A DNA stretch of 64,000 nt from Lampris incognitus (taxonomy: Eukaryota > Chordata > Actinopteri > Lampriformes > Lampridae): positions 53,951,898 through 54,015,897 of the forward strand of contig NC_079219.1 of NCBI RefSeq assembly GCF_029633865.1, read 5' to 3'. Below the pieces are notes generated by a model. The model searched no databases. It worked only from the letters and a program-made list of their open reading frames with translations, and had not been told where the DNA came from. This document shows, piece by piece, positions 10,026 to 20,859 of this stretch. Every line of letters begins with the position of its first letter. Position 1 is the stretch's first letter. The translations under genes were made by a program, and so were the position numbers.

Positions 10026-10855
10026 ATGAAGCCATTCAAGCCACTGTCACCACTGATAATTACTGGCAGCCTAGCAGAAAACTGGCACAGATGGGAACAG
10101 CACTTTCAGTTATACATGACCGCATCAGGAGCATGTGACAAAGATGAGGTTAAAATCACCATTCTGCTTCACACCATCGGCGAAGAAGCGTTGGACTTGT
10201 ACAACACACTCACCGTTAGCCTGGTTTATGAAGAGAATGAGATGATGGAGTGACGTTCTCACAGCGTTCCGAAGCTACTGCTGCCCATAAAAAAATATGT
10301 TCGAGCGTAATCAATTCTGGTCACATCTGATGACAGAAGGGACTTCTGTAGACAGATTCATCATGAGACTGCGACAGAAAAGCAAAGACTGAGTTTGGCC
10401 CAAGTGAAAATGATATGCTCAGAGACAGGCTAGTATTTAGCATAATGAATCCACATCTAAAAGAGACTGCTACGTGAAAATGACCTATCGCTACACAGAG
10501 CCATAGAAATATGCACAGCAACAGAGCTAGCCAAGACGCACATACAAGCAATGCAGAATGTACATAATGTGCATATCGTCTTTAATGCTCAAGTGGAAGC
10601 TATAGCGAGAACAGCAGGGCGCCTGGAACAAGAGCAGCAAAAAAAAACCAGCAATAGCAGACTGACAAAGGTGTGGAAGGAGCCATGAGCCGCCCCAGTG
10701 CCCAGCCTATGGAGCTGTCTGCCACAAATGCGGGAAAAGCAACCATTTTAACAAAGTATGTAGGGCAGCAAGCAACGACAAAAGCAAGTTTAGAACAGAC
10801 TTAAAACAACAGAGTGAAGTGCATTCCTTGTACATAGGAACAGTAGAGTGCTGAA
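10026..10855 (+). pseudogene. Gypsy gag remnant with CCHC zinc knuckle
   Basis: The start MKPFKPLSPLIITGSLAENW is followed by RWEQHFQLYMTA, a retrotransposon gag (capsid) pattern. The frame stops at 10253. Further gag sequence follows in other frames (about 10300-10640). A CCHC knuckle, CHKCGKSNHFNKVC (C-x2-C-x4-H-x4-C), lies at about 10720-10761. Gag would package the element RNA. Frameshifts make this copy non-functional. The ATG at 10026 lies about 100 bases after the 5' LTR, as expected. Confidence 0.75.
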
Positions 10856-11366
10856 GTGTGCGCAGTTAGACCAAACGAAGGACAGTGGGTGGTATACAAG
10901 CTTGACACAGGTGCTGAAGCAAACGTGCTACCTCTGTCCATTGTCAGGCAGATGCCAGGTTCCATTCAGCTACAGCCTACATTGACAGTGTTAGCTGCGT
11001 TTGGTGGTGCTTGCCTGACCCCAAACAGCGTTGTGTCACTGAAATGCAAGACCACCAAAGCCACAGCTACACTGCAGTTCTATGTACTGAGTAAGGCACA
11101 CACACTGATCATGGGCAGAGAAGCATGTGAAGATCTTCAGCTGGTGAAGAGGTTGAGGCGCTCACCACAAAGTCTCCAGCCACCAAAGAGGAGTTGGTTG
11201 AGATGTATCCAGCAGCCTTCACAGGGCTGGGTGAGTTCCCAGGAGTCCATCACATACATGTTGATCCATCCATTATGCTTGTGGGCCATGGTTGCAGGAA
11301 CATTCCTCTCTCTGTCATTGACAAACTGAAAGACACACAACAAGACCTTGAGAAAAGAGATAACAG
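10856..11366 (+). pseudogene. Gypsy aspartic protease remnant
   Basis: VVYKLDTGAEANVLPLSIV near 10889-10945 is the retropepsin active-site region (catalytic D-T-G kept). HTLIMGREACEDLQLVKRL near 11101-11155 is the second conserved block. The frame is then lost toward the RT. The protease would process Gag-Pol. This segment is one of the better preserved parts of the element. Confidence 0.75.
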
Positions 11367-12260
11367 TTGTCAAAGAACCAACAGTGGGTGAACAGTTTGG
11401 TCATCACAGAGAAGAAGAATGGTACACTAAGGGTTTGCTTAGACCCTCGTGACCTGAACGAGGCTGTAAAACGTCAGCACTACCCCATTCCCACCCCAGA
11501 AGATGTGTGCAGCAAGCTAGCAGGAAAATCCATCTTTGTCATCCTTGATGAGAAATATGGATACTGGCAGATCAAGCTGGATGAGCCATCTTTAAACTGC
11601 ACCTTCAACACACCGTAGGGCCAGTTCCGTTTCCAAAGACTCCCATTCGGCATCAAGTCTGCGAGTGAGGTGTTCCAGTAGAAGAACTGTGAGACCTTCG
11701 GTGACATCCAGGGTGTACACATCATAGCCAACGACATGATCATTGCCGCATCATCAGATCAGGAGCACACTGAGATCTTACACAAGGTAATGGAGAGAGC
11801 AAATGCAGCCAATGTGAAGTTCAACAAATACAAGATCCAGTTCAAAGTCAACACAACAAATGGGGCACATCATCACACCAGAGGGACTGAGAGCTGATGA
11901 TACAAAGGTGAAAGCAATCGACGACATGCCACCCCCAGAGGGCAAACAAGGCCTGCAACGCAGCTGCTTGGAATGACAAAGTACTTAGCACGATACATCC
12001 CAAATGAAATCTTGTTGAGAGTACCTCTCAGACAGCTACTCAGGAAGGACGCTATGTGGCAGTGGAGCCCACATCACAACGCAGCAATGGAGAATCTGAA
12101 AGCTACCCTCACACAAGCACCTGTACTGAGGTTTTACAACTACAATACAGGCAGACTCATCGAAAGACAGGCTGGGAGCGTGTCTTCTGCAAGAAGGTCA
12201 ACCTCTGTGCTATGCATCGCAAGCACTCACTGAGACTAAACAAAGATACGCTCAAATAGA
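11367..12260 (+). pseudogene. Gypsy reverse transcriptase remnant
   Basis: Blocks are LRVCLDPRDLNEAVKRQHYP (11428-11487), GKSIFVILDEKYGYWQIKLD (11524-11583, catalytic Asp kept) and QFRFQRLPFGIKSASEVFQ (11620-11677). The catalytic Y-x-D-D box has decayed to IANDMIIA (11727-11750). In-frame TAG codons occur at 11616-11618 and 11680-11682. The connection domain continues with MTKYLARYIPNEILLRVPLR and WQWSPHHNAAMENLK up to 12120. The enzyme would copy element RNA into DNA. It is inactive here. Confidence 0.8.
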
Positions 12261-12276
12261 GAAAGAACTGCTCGCC

Positions 12277-13080
12277 ATGGTCTTCGCAGCCAAAAGGTTT
12301 CATCAATACATCTACGGCAAGACAGTGACGGTCCAGTCAGACAACAAGCCTCTGGAGATCATTGTGCAGAAGCCACTGACCAAAGCACCAGCACGACTGC
12401 AGCAAATGGTCCAACAACCGCAAAGGCATGATCTGAACATCACATACACACCAGGCAAGTACATGTATATCACTGACACACTGTCCCATGCAACAGTGAG
12501 TGGAGAGGCAGAAGATGTCAACGGGAACTCCTGTGATGAGAAGGTTGTGTATGTCATGGAAGCCACAGACGCACTGGGCGCAGAGACACTCAGCCAGCTG
12601 AAAGAGGCAACTGCAGCAGTCAGTGTGCTACAAAGTCTGTGTGAGAGAAACAAGAAAGGATGGCCACAGAAACGAAGCAGCATGAACAGAAGCCCTCACA
12701 GCTACTGGCCAATGCGACACAACATCAGCCTACAGAACAACATCGTGATGGTCGGAGACAAGTTCATCATACCCCAGAGCTTCAAAACAGTCATCTTAAA
12801 GAAGCTACATCTAGCTCACCAGGGAGTTCAGCGAACAAAGGCCAAAGCAAGAAGAGTTCTTTACTGGCCTGGAATGGCACGTGACAGAGATGATGGTGGA
12901 GAAGTGTCAGCCATGTCAACAGCTACAGCCACAACACCAGAAGGAGGCACTCATCATGCATAAAGTTCCAGAACTGCCATGGATGAAAGTTGGAGCAGAC
13001 ATCTTCGAGCTGAAAGGTCAGTCATATCTGTTATTAGTGAATTACCTGACAAAGTATCCTGAAGTGCTACGTACCTGATA
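12277..13080 (+). pseudogene. Gypsy RNase H and N-terminal integrase remnant
   Basis: RNase H sequence runs MVFAAKRFHQYIYGKTVTVQ, then SDNKPLEIIVQKPL and ITYTPGKYMYITDTLSHA (usually ADALSR-like). The integrase zinc-binding region follows: LHLAHQGVQRTKAKARRVLY at 12806-12865. Its CxxC (VEKCQPCQQ, 12897-12923) lies in a shifted frame. The integrase core begins with PWMKVGADIFELKGQSYLLL (12979-13038) and VNYLTKYPEVL. RNase H removes the RNA template and integrase inserts the cDNA. A frame change near 12880 inactivates the polyprotein. Confidence 0.75.
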
Positions 13081-13755
13081 AAACAGCTCACTCAGTAATC
13101 CAGAAAATGAAGTCTGTCTTTGCCAGGCATGGTATCCCAAAAGAGCTCGTGTGTGACGTTCCATTTGCCAGCTACGAGATGAAGTCATTCGTTGCATGAT
13201 GGGAGTTCAAGCTCACACACTCCAGCCCAGGATATCCACAGTTGAATGGACTTGCGGTAAGGACCATAAAGACTATGAAACATGCACTGAAGAAAGTGCA
13301 ACAAACAGGTACGGTCCACATCTGGTGCTGCTGTCGTTGAGAAACACACCAGTAACAGGCCTGAATGACTCACCTGGACAGATGTTTGAAGGGAAGAGTC
13401 CTGCGGAGTACACTCCCATGCTCCAGTGCCGTGCTACAGCAGACTCCAGGATCTGCAGTCTCGTCAGCAGCGCTACTACAACCAAGACACCAAGCCACTG
13501 CCAGAGCTGGCCCCGGCATCCACCGTACACATACAAACGAGGTGTGGATGGCAGCTTGACGTAGCGATGCACAAGAGAGACGAACCACGTTCGTACACCA
13601 TGCAGACACCTGCAGGAAAGACACTCAGGAGGAACAGGCGCCATCTGAGGAAGATGCACCCGAGTCTGTGCACAGACACGGACCCTGACGATCATTCAGA
13701 GGTAACACTTCCCCAGACACCCAGGTCAGCCGACCCACCACTGCAAACCCTCTAG
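13081..13755 (+). pseudogene. Gypsy integrase core C-terminal part, frameshifted
   Basis: Short islands in three frames match the end of a Gypsy integrase: 'FARHGIPKELVCDVPFASYE' near 13117-13176 (catalytic D of the second block), SPGYPQLNGLA near 13226-13257, LLSLRNTPVTGLNDSPGQM (13330-13386), and a basic C-terminal tail to the stop at 13755. Frequent frame changes make it a pseudogene. About 330 bases of non-coding element sequence follow before the polypurine tract. Confidence 0.65.
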
Positions 13756-14088
13756 TGAGTACACACAACTCTCCTGCATATCACACCAAAAGTGGTAGAG
13801 CGGTAAGATTCCCTACCAGATACAGACTATGTTATGGACACTTAAATTAAAGGTCTCACCAAGTTTAAACTCTTATATATATTAAAAAAAAAAAGAATGA
13901 AAGCGATGTCATTGTTTACAGTGTAATGTGTGTTCATGGTAGTGTGTCATTTTTTTAGATCACGTTATTGCATTGTATTTTGTCTACAGTGTGTATGAAT
14001 AAATGAGTTCAAATGAGAATGACCAAAGATTTGATAATGTTTATTGTTAAATATGTTAAATGTAATGCATGGACCACATCCTAATCTA

Positions 14089-14099
14089 GAAAAGGGGGA
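14089..14099 (+). promoter_or_regulatory. Gypsy polypurine tract
   Basis: GAAAAGGGGGA lies directly upstream of the 3' LTR start at 14100, the expected place and composition for plus-strand priming. Confidence 0.7.
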
Positions 14100-14310
14100 T
14101 GTGGTGTATTTGAATATGCAATCGGTGCTCTACTAAGTTGGACTGTTCAGAAAGCACATTGTTGTTGGATTGTTTATGCCTGTAGAGGTCACACCGTTAA
14201 GACAGTCAAGACCCATTAAACTTTCGGCCTCGACTCTGTATCGTTATTGTAAGTATAGCCTCCCTCCACTCGGGTATTGTTACATAACATGAATAAACCA
14301 TCACATAAGT
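14100..14310 (+). mobile_element. Ty3/Gypsy 3' LTR
   Basis: The LTR begins TGTGGTGTATTTG and matches the split 5' LTR along its length. The clear match runs to TTACA at 14284 and probably another 26 bases to about 14310. It is short (about 185-211 bp). A clean 4-5 bp target duplication could not be read at 424-428 versus 14311 onward. Confidence 0.75.
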
Positions 14311-14477
14311 TTTATTGCTTTAGAACGAATGAAAGTAATTCGCCTTCATTTATCTTATATCATGAAAATCGTGATGGTTTATGCTGCATTCCATTCCAAG
14401 TCCAAGGTCGGAATTTCCCAGTTGGAATTTCCAATTTCCGACCTCCAAGCGTTCCAGGTGCACAACACCAAATGTCT

Positions 14478-14690
14478 AAGTGACCTCTTCAGTCTAAACT
14501 GACTGCAGGTATCCCCACCCTTATAAAAAATACAATGGCATAACAACCGAAACCAAAGATCAGTTTCATATGCAATGATCACGGCCTTATTTACATATGA
14601 AACTGATGGTTGGTTTCGGTCGTTATGCAACTGTATTGTTTATAAGGGTGGGGATACCTGCAGTCAGTTTAGACTGATGTCTTTATGCAT
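14478..14690. mobile_element. Penelope-like end sequence folded back on itself
   Basis: Left arm 14478-14568 ('gacctcttcagtctaaactg', 'actgcaggtatccccaccc', 'ataacaaccgaaacc') is the reverse complement of right arm about 14594-14685 ('atgaaactgatggttggttt', 'ggggatacctgcagtcagtt'). The arms are about 90 bp with a roughly 25-bp loop. The same sequence forms the ends of Penelope-like copies elsewhere in the window, so this is a snap-back derivative that lost its body. Confidence 0.65.
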
Positions 14691-14968
14691 GCCCAATAAT
14701 CCAGGTAAAGACAAAGAAAGTTGAAGCAGTTCATCTGGACACAATGTTTATTGACAGATACGTTTCATCACTCATCTAAGTGACCCCTTCAATCTAAACA
14801 ATAGTTGCATAATGACCGAAACCAACGAGCAGTTTCATATGCAAATATGGGCGTGACCATTAACTACAGTTTCAATGGCCATCTGTACTATTCACAGAGG
14901 ATTTGGGAATGTTTGCAATCACAGCATTGTAAGACAGCGACAGATGTACTATTAGCTGCCCCCCCGGT

Positions 14969-15160
14969 TCAGAGATGGTCGTTCTCTCTTAACATAGATG
15001 GCCTCTTGATTCCCCATTCAAACCAGCGTTCCTCCCTATCAAGAATGTGCACCAATTTCTGGCGCAGCGTGTTTTGGGGTTTGAACGCAACCGAGACGCG
15101 GTGTTTGGAAAATACACATCTCAACTTTTCTGACGCTCCTGCCACATATGGAATCACCAC
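14969..15160 (-). pseudogene. Penelope-like GIY-YIG region remnant
   Basis: This 63-residue open frame reads VIPYVAGASEKLRCVFSKHR, then FKPQNTLRQKLVHILDREER. The first half precedes the GIY-YIG nuclease in Penelope proteins, and 'ILDRE.RWFE.G' follows it. Their direct joining shows an internal deletion of the nuclease. The 43180-43461 copy keeps part of the missing section. No activity is expected. Confidence 0.6.
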
Positions 15161-15227
15161 TGGTTTACGCTTAGACAGTTGTTGTCCTTCTCTTTTCTAT
15201 CGGCTGGCGCACTGCAGTCAGTTCAGA

Positions 15228-15277
15228 CTGAAGAGGTCGCTTAGATGAGTGATGAAACGTATCGGTCAATAAACGTT
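15228..15277 (+). ncRNA. Hammerhead-ribozyme-like core in Penelope end
   Basis: Read as RNA, CTGAAGA (15228-15234) fits the CUGANGA core. A stem II follows, 'gtcgct' pairing with 'agtgat' (one G-U) across 'tagatg'. Then come GAAAC (15254-15258) and a stem III of ACGT (15257-15260) with ACGT (15273-15276), followed by T as the cleavage-site nucleotide. Penelope-like elements are known to carry hammerhead motifs. Stem I next to the core is poorly paired here, so activity is doubtful. Confidence 0.4.
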
Positions 15278-15312
15278 TTATCCAGATGAACTGATTCAAC
15301 CTTTGATTTAGA

Positions 15313-15362
15313 CTGAAGGGGTCACTTAGATGAGTGATGAAACATATCTGTCAATAAACGTA
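15313..15362 (+). ncRNA. Degenerate hammerhead-like core, second copy
   Basis: CTGAAGG (15313-15319) replaces the CUGANGA core at its last base. Stem II (TCACT with AGTGA) is perfect and GAAAC lies at 15339-15343. Stem III is weakened (ACAT against ACGT). This is probably an inactive duplicate of the motif at 15228. Confidence 0.3.
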
Positions 15363-15570
15363 TCCAGATGAACTGATTCAACTTTCTTTGATAAACAAAA
15401 AATGATGACTGACCACCATTAACTGGTGTTTTTATTGGCAAGTGTATAAACAATTGAATTTTCAGCAGTGCAGCCTCCTTGCATATATATACAAAACAGC
15501 GGAATAACTTTTGTGCCCAGAAGATTACTTTCAGAGATTGTTGACCAACTACTCAATAACATTGTTGACA

Positions 15571-15996
15571 TTTTTTTTTTCCCAATTGTACTTGGCCAAT
15601 TACCCTATTTTCCAAGCTGTCCTGGTCACTGCTCCACCCTATCTGCCGATCTGGAGAGGGCTGCAGACTACCACATGCTTCCTCCGATACATGTGGAGTC
15701 GCCAGCCACTTCTTTTCACCTGACGGTGAGGACTTTCGGCAAGGGGACGTAGCATGTGGGAGGATCACGTTATTCCCCCCAGTTCCCCCTCCCCCCGAAT
15801 AGGTGCCCTGACTGACCAGAGGAAGCGCTAGTGCAGCGACCAGGACCCATACCCACATCTGGCTTCCCAACCACAGACATGGCCAACTGTGTCTGTAGGG
15901 ACGCCCGACCAAGCCGGCAGTAATACGGGGATTCGAACCAGTGATCCCCGTGCTGGTAGGCAACGGAATAGACCACTACGCTTCTCGGACACCCCA
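15571..15996 (-). mobile_element. tRNA-derived SINE, nearly full length
   Basis: On the minus strand the head begins near 15990 with GTCCGAGAAGCGTAGTGG. It has an A-box-like GCGTAGTGG and a B-box GGTTCGAATCC at about 15931-15941. A roughly 330-bp body follows, and then a tail with 'taattggccaagtacaatt' and an A-run at 15571-15580. The tail is shared with the SINE at 21106-21497, whose head differs. A clear target duplication was not found. Confidence 0.75.
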
Positions 15997-18900
15997 CACA
16001 GTCGACATATTTTGACATCAATTTACACGCATGTATGTATTATTGTAATTAAATACAGGTAAATAAAGTTTACATTGCCTTAGTTGGGTGCTGCCATTGT
16101 TGTGTGACACACACCACCCGAAAAGTGTGAGAGGGATATATATGTGTTAATAGAGTTAGTCATAACAGCAATGCGAGTTTATCCAGGTTGCTGAAAATGG
16201 AACATGATGTTTCCATGTGTCAACTCAAGGACGGGATACTTAAGTATTCTGAATACTGATGAGATTTTACAGCGCATGCAAACGTAGTCACGATTTCATT
16301 TTGAACGGATCACTGGAATTACGATCGCTCAAATACTCCTACAATTACCATGATGCCCATGGGTGTCAGCATGTTAAACAAAAAGTCTTCAGCATAGCAG
16401 CTCTAGTAGGATAAGATGTTATCCTTATGTAAGCTTGATAGAACTCTGTACAGATGACTGCAGAGTTAATAGGGCAGTGAGACAGAGTCCCCAATTGAGA
16501 AAAAGGCTGAGACAACACTTTAAAAAGTACTAAGGAATATTAAGATGTGATTGTAGGACCAATAAATGCCCTGAGTATTACAGGTTTTTTTCTCTCCAAG
16601 CCTTTGTTCTATGAGACTGTCACTGTTTTCCTTCGGCTAAGCTACAAAATGGGTGCCAGGCAACAATTGGGTCACATATTCCTTAAGGATGTAATTTTTT
16701 TTCTTTTCCTGTGACCTTCAAAAGCTAAACTGACATGACATTCAGTGACATGAGAAGGGCTTTAACAAATAGCCGTCATTACAAGACTGTTGCTGCTGAT
16801 GCTGATTAATAGCCTAGGTGAATTACAGAGCCCTTTACTCCTTAAAGTGACATATAGAGCAAACCTATTCATGCGCTTCCAGTTTTAACACACCCGTGAA
16901 TATACTTGCTCATCAATGTAAATAACAAGACTAAATAAAGACAACATAAATACTGCATCACTTATAAAACCTAACATTGAGCAGATTAATGTGTCATTTT
17001 GGCACAGTTATATTTCACAAATTATTTATGTTAAATGTTAAACAGATTGCCTCTATAATTATGTACTTTTTAACCACATCTTGTGAAAGCTCTGCTGTTA
17101 GATGGCGGTTATTCTACCCAAGAATGACACTACTACCACAACTGTAGTACTATCCCTGTGGCCGTTTCACTAAAATACAATCACATACTATGAATGCACC
17201 CACTACAGCTTCAAAGTTCAACTATGCTATTAGATGGTGACTGTTCTGTATGAGAATAGTACTACTACTACCACCACTACTGTAGTACATTTCACTGTAA
17301 TATCACTTAGTGCAAATGCTCCTGTTATGGCTTTGGATTTGGTTGTGCATTTAAGTATGTCATTACAAATGAGAGTTAAGTAAATTCTTTTGTGGCGCAT
17401 AGTCTTTATTTTCAACCCACCACAAAGGAAAAAACAAAGAAGGCTTTGCTATAAGATAAGGAACAAAAACATCTGATAAAGACAGCCATCAGCACAGGCA
17501 ACAAAAATATGACACGAGGACTTGGAAAGCAAAGTGAAATTAAATCTGAAATTAATAGTGTCGAATTATAGCTCTTGACATGCTTTATGTGAAATGTATT
17601 TTTAAAAATCTGAAATGGTCCAATACCTGATCTCTGACTTCAGCAAAGTGTCCATTGAGCAATATGTCTTAGGTTAGTAGGCCTATATAGGCTGCCGGAC
17701 AAAAATAATCCAATTCAGTGAAGTGAGCCCTCCAAAGTGATGTCACACCTGAGAAAAAGGAAAGTGATAAAAAATTTAAAAAAGAGAGTTACAATGTATG
17801 AGACACAGAGGTACCTTTGCCTAAAACAGCTTTTGGTCAACCTTATCCAACCCCTCTCCCAAACGAATTAAAATCAAATTAATGCATATTTGATTCGCTT
17901 GGGATGCAGAAAATCGAGCATCATACTCGGGAATAATGGTATACACACATGCATTGTGATTTGTCAAGTCTTTGCACAAGGCATGTGGAAGTATACACAT
18001 CCTCTTCTTACACAACTGAACAAACGCCTTCTTCTCTTGAGATTGCTGCGCTACATTTTTTGCAGCAATGTTGGAGAGACCGTTGTATTTCTTAACACAT
18101 TACCTTTTCTGGGTCAATTAGGGTTAATGATCTCGCGTGGTGCGATACCCCACCGCTCACAAATACGCATGAAGACAAAACATAACCAACACAGATGAGT
18201 TAACTATTGCTCTGTAATGGTCGGCAACCCAGTGCTCTCCTGGACGAAGGAGAAACATGGATGCACTCCAAGCTAGCCGAGCACAACGGACTTCCATCAT
18301 TAGATGTGAGGGGACCTCATAACCTGGTCAACACAGAATAAAAACGTGTGCTCTGCGGGGCAGTGGCTGACTTGCACAGTGAAAATGTCCATATTAATGT
18401 GGATAACATGACCACCAAACGAAGGATCTGAAATAAATAAGGACACCAAGCATGGCCTGTACTAGAGGAGGAGGGCCAAATATGGCCTTTTAAAAGTCGG
18501 ATGAATCTTGCCTGGCTGGTAAAATGAGTGGGGCTTACATTGCCCAGCAAAGCACCGAGCGTTTGTAATATTTTAGTGAGAATTAAACGTTTCACGTTGC
18601 ACGCTGTGTATTCGTGGCCAAGAAGTGAGCAAAACGGCAACAGCTACACGAGTTTTAATTGCAACTCGGGTTTACCACAAAGTAAGGATAAACCTGCTAA
18701 GCTAACTAGGCTAGGCTAACGTCAACTGACAATACTTGTAGGCCATCTTTAAATTATAACGCCTAACTGTGCTAAACGCGTTTCAAGCGTTTGCCACTTA
18801 AAATGACCCCCCCGCGTAGCGTGCTACGTTTGGGAAACGCCATACATTTTGTGGCAGGTCGTATGGGTTTTGTTAGCCATTGAAAGCGGCAATTAACGTC

Positions 18901-19349
18901 TCCCTTCGTCCCTGTAAATAGAAGACCGCCTCTCCCCGTAGCTAGCTAGCACCGTTCGCTAGCGTCCCGCAGGGTGAAGCGACGATAGCCATGTTACAAG
19001 CTGGCTTGACCGACCAGAAGAGCTAACACAGAAGAAGCTAGCACATAAGGTGGCTAAAGGGCTCACGACATTTAGCGTCTCGCATAGCTTTCGAAATTAC
19101 ACCCAACCCGGTCTCGCATAAGTTATCCGGGTCAGGAGGTACACCGGCGAGCCTTGTGCCGACTTTGTGAAAACGGTGACAATTTCATGGACGTTTCCGT
19201 TGGGAGACACAGCCAACATACTCGTGTGCTATGCGCCCGGCTTCGCTAGCACGCTAAGCTAACGTTTTGTCTTGTTTTTAGCCAGGCTGTTGTCGTCATC
19301 AAAATAATAGTTACCCCCCCCCCCAAAAAAAAAGAAAAAAAAGAGGGTG
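15997..19349. other. Mostly unique, AT-rich sequence
   Basis: No convincing coding exon was seen. Two diverged copies of an approximately 90-bp unit ('ttagatggyg.yt.ttct', '..actactaccac.actgtagta') lie at 17099-17180 and 17228-17305. The open frames at 17890-18198 and 18317-18640 lack domain-like composition. From about 18700 the CpG content rises toward the next feature. Confidence 0.4.
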
Positions 19350-20560
19350 CTCTCGGCGACATACTTACTTTACCGGGTGTCTCGGGCCACTGGGCTCCCC
19401 CATTTTCGAAACCGGCCAGCAGCCGACCTGAAAACATCAAGCGACGTGCGCCGACGTCAAATCCATACGGAGCTCTGCGAGAGCGTCCGCGGGTCGCTGC
19501 GCTTCCAGTCCGGCCCGAGCGCTGTCGAGATTAGCGCAAACTGATAAAACCGCCGCCACACAGCCTGGCGGCCGAATACAGAACCGAGCGAGTAATCCCG
19601 CAGAACCAGAGGTGGGGGGACCTCGTATGTGGCCAGTGATTGTTCGCTGCAAATCTGACCCACTTGCAGCTTTATTGACATTTCTCTCTCTCTCTCTCTC
19701 GCCCCCCTTCCCCCTCCCCCCCGTGTAACTTTACGGCACGCTCCCCCCCCCCCCCCCGGTATGTTCGCTGGCTGCCGCGCGGCTATGCTTCAACATCACA
19801 TGACGGAGGCGCGCAGCTGGCGCGAGTAATGCGGCGTGGGTGGCCGTTGGAGCGAAACCCCTTTCTTAAAATTTGCGCGTAAGGTTCAGCCCGAAAAGAC
19901 AGAGAAGAAACGAAATCGGTGACATTGTAACCTACGTAGAGGCTCGCTGGCTCGACTAAAGGGGGCCGACCCCAACCACCCACCCACCCGGCCGGCCAGT
20001 GAGTCATTTTGCGGATCTTAAAAATGCGGCGCTGCGCTCTTAAAGCGCAAAACCGTGTTTGGGTTTGCTCCCCGGCCAAGCCGTCGTCGCAGCGGACCAC
20101 CGTGCGCGCTGTGGTCGTAAGACGCGGAGCGACCAATAGCAAACTTTATACACGGTTGTTTGTTTTTTTTGGGGGGGGGGTTGTTTGCCGAATTTTGAAC
20201 ATGGTGAAGTCGGGTCAAGGAAGAGACGCTGCCCGCACGCAGGCGCGGATCTACGGGGTGGCAGGACACAGTCTTGCGTTGGTAAATAAGGGTGTACCGC
20301 TTTAAGAGCAAGATCTGGGGTCGGACTCTGGTAGGGAGGGGGGAATGAGGAAGTTGTTGTTGTTGTGTGGCGCCAACGGTATTGGGAGCTCCGCGCAAGT
20401 GAAAGGAAATATTGTTACTAAGAACTGTGACATGTTGGACCTGTGTCAACGTTTTGCGCAGCCGTGAAGAAGGGTTAAATGTGTTTCCAAAGAGAGAAGA
20501 CGGTGTCCTCGCCATTTTCAGACGAAGTGAACTATTGAACTGTGTTGGGTTGTACTCCGG
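19350..20560. promoter_or_regulatory. CpG-rich, promoter-like segment
   Basis: GC and CpG content are far above the surrounding DNA (for example 'gtgcgccgacgtc', 'gagcgtccgcgggtcgctgc', 'gcggcgctgcgctct'). The segment also holds a (TC)n run at 19685-19700, C-runs at about 19744-19758, and an AP-1-like TGAGTCAT near 19999. This fits a CpG-island promoter, but no first exon could be assigned on either strand and long open frames here reflect GC content. The orientation is unknown. Confidence 0.4.
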
Positions 20561-20591
20561 AGTTTAGCTAGCTAGTGTAAACTCCTAATAA

Positions 20592-20618
20592 GACCCGTTA
20601 GCCCATAGCTAACGGGTC
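20592..20618 (+). repeat. Perfect 11-bp hairpin inside TRIM LTR
   Basis: GACCCGTTAGC (20592-20602) pairs perfectly with GCTAACGGGTC (20608-20618) across a 5-base loop. The equivalent in the second LTR (20831-20857) has mutations in one arm. A related hairpin occurs in the TRIM relative at 34133-34282. It sits just upstream of the tRNA-like module. Confidence 0.75.
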
Positions 20619-20620
20619 TG

Positions 20621-20695
20621 ACCCTTTAGCCGAGCGGTTAGTGATGTCGCCTTGTGGTGCAGTACACCCCGTATCGAATCCCGCACCGGGCAAGA
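20621..20695 (+). promoter_or_regulatory. tRNA-like pol III module in LTR 1
   Basis: TAGCCGAGCGG (20627-20637) fits the A-box consensus. GTATCGAATCC (about 20671-20681) fits the B-box with two mismatches, at tRNA-like spacing of about 40 bases. The anticodon-loop position reads CTTGTGG (GTG or TGT). The acceptor stem does not pair, so it is not a functional tRNA gene. It could act as an internal pol III promoter. Confidence 0.55.
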
Positions 20696-20859
20696 AAATA
20701 ACCGGTTACACTGGTGGCAGCGGCGGGATCCGGAAGTGTGCAGATCCTCAGAAGTCTCTTCGGAGCGCGGGAATAACAAAGCGCGAGGGCGCGCTTCCGG
20801 GAGAGGGTGACGACTGTAAACTACTAATAACACACGTTAGCCCCTAGGTAACGGGTCTG

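Larger units (their letters stand above)
14681..15395 (-). mobile_element. Penelope-like element copy with inverted ends
   Basis: The left end (14681-14880) is an inverted copy of the plus-strand end seen at 15195-15395. Between them the minus strand encodes a piece of the element's C-terminal protein: VIPYVAGASEKLRCVFSKHR (15157-15098), then KPQNTLRQKLVH and HILDREERWFEWG. The GIY-YIG endonuclease core between the 'RQKLVH' and 'ILDRE' blocks is deleted. Penelope-like elements encode RT plus GIY-YIG, and I recognise these blocks from fish copies. The right end is repeated once more at 15300-15395. Confidence 0.65.

Noticed and set aside
13273-13695. 140-residue minus frame in the Gypsy integrase
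   Set aside because: Antisense shadow of the integrase remnant.
17890-18198. 102-residue plus frame
   Set aside because: No conserved motif, no splice context and AT-rich composition; treated as chance.
20018-20515. 165-residue minus frame
   Set aside because: GC/CpG-driven open frame without domain pattern, crossing a promoter-like region.
20621-20695. Functional tRNA gene
   Set aside because: A/B-box-like words are present, but the acceptor stem does not pair and the copy lies in an LTR repeated 240 bp away.
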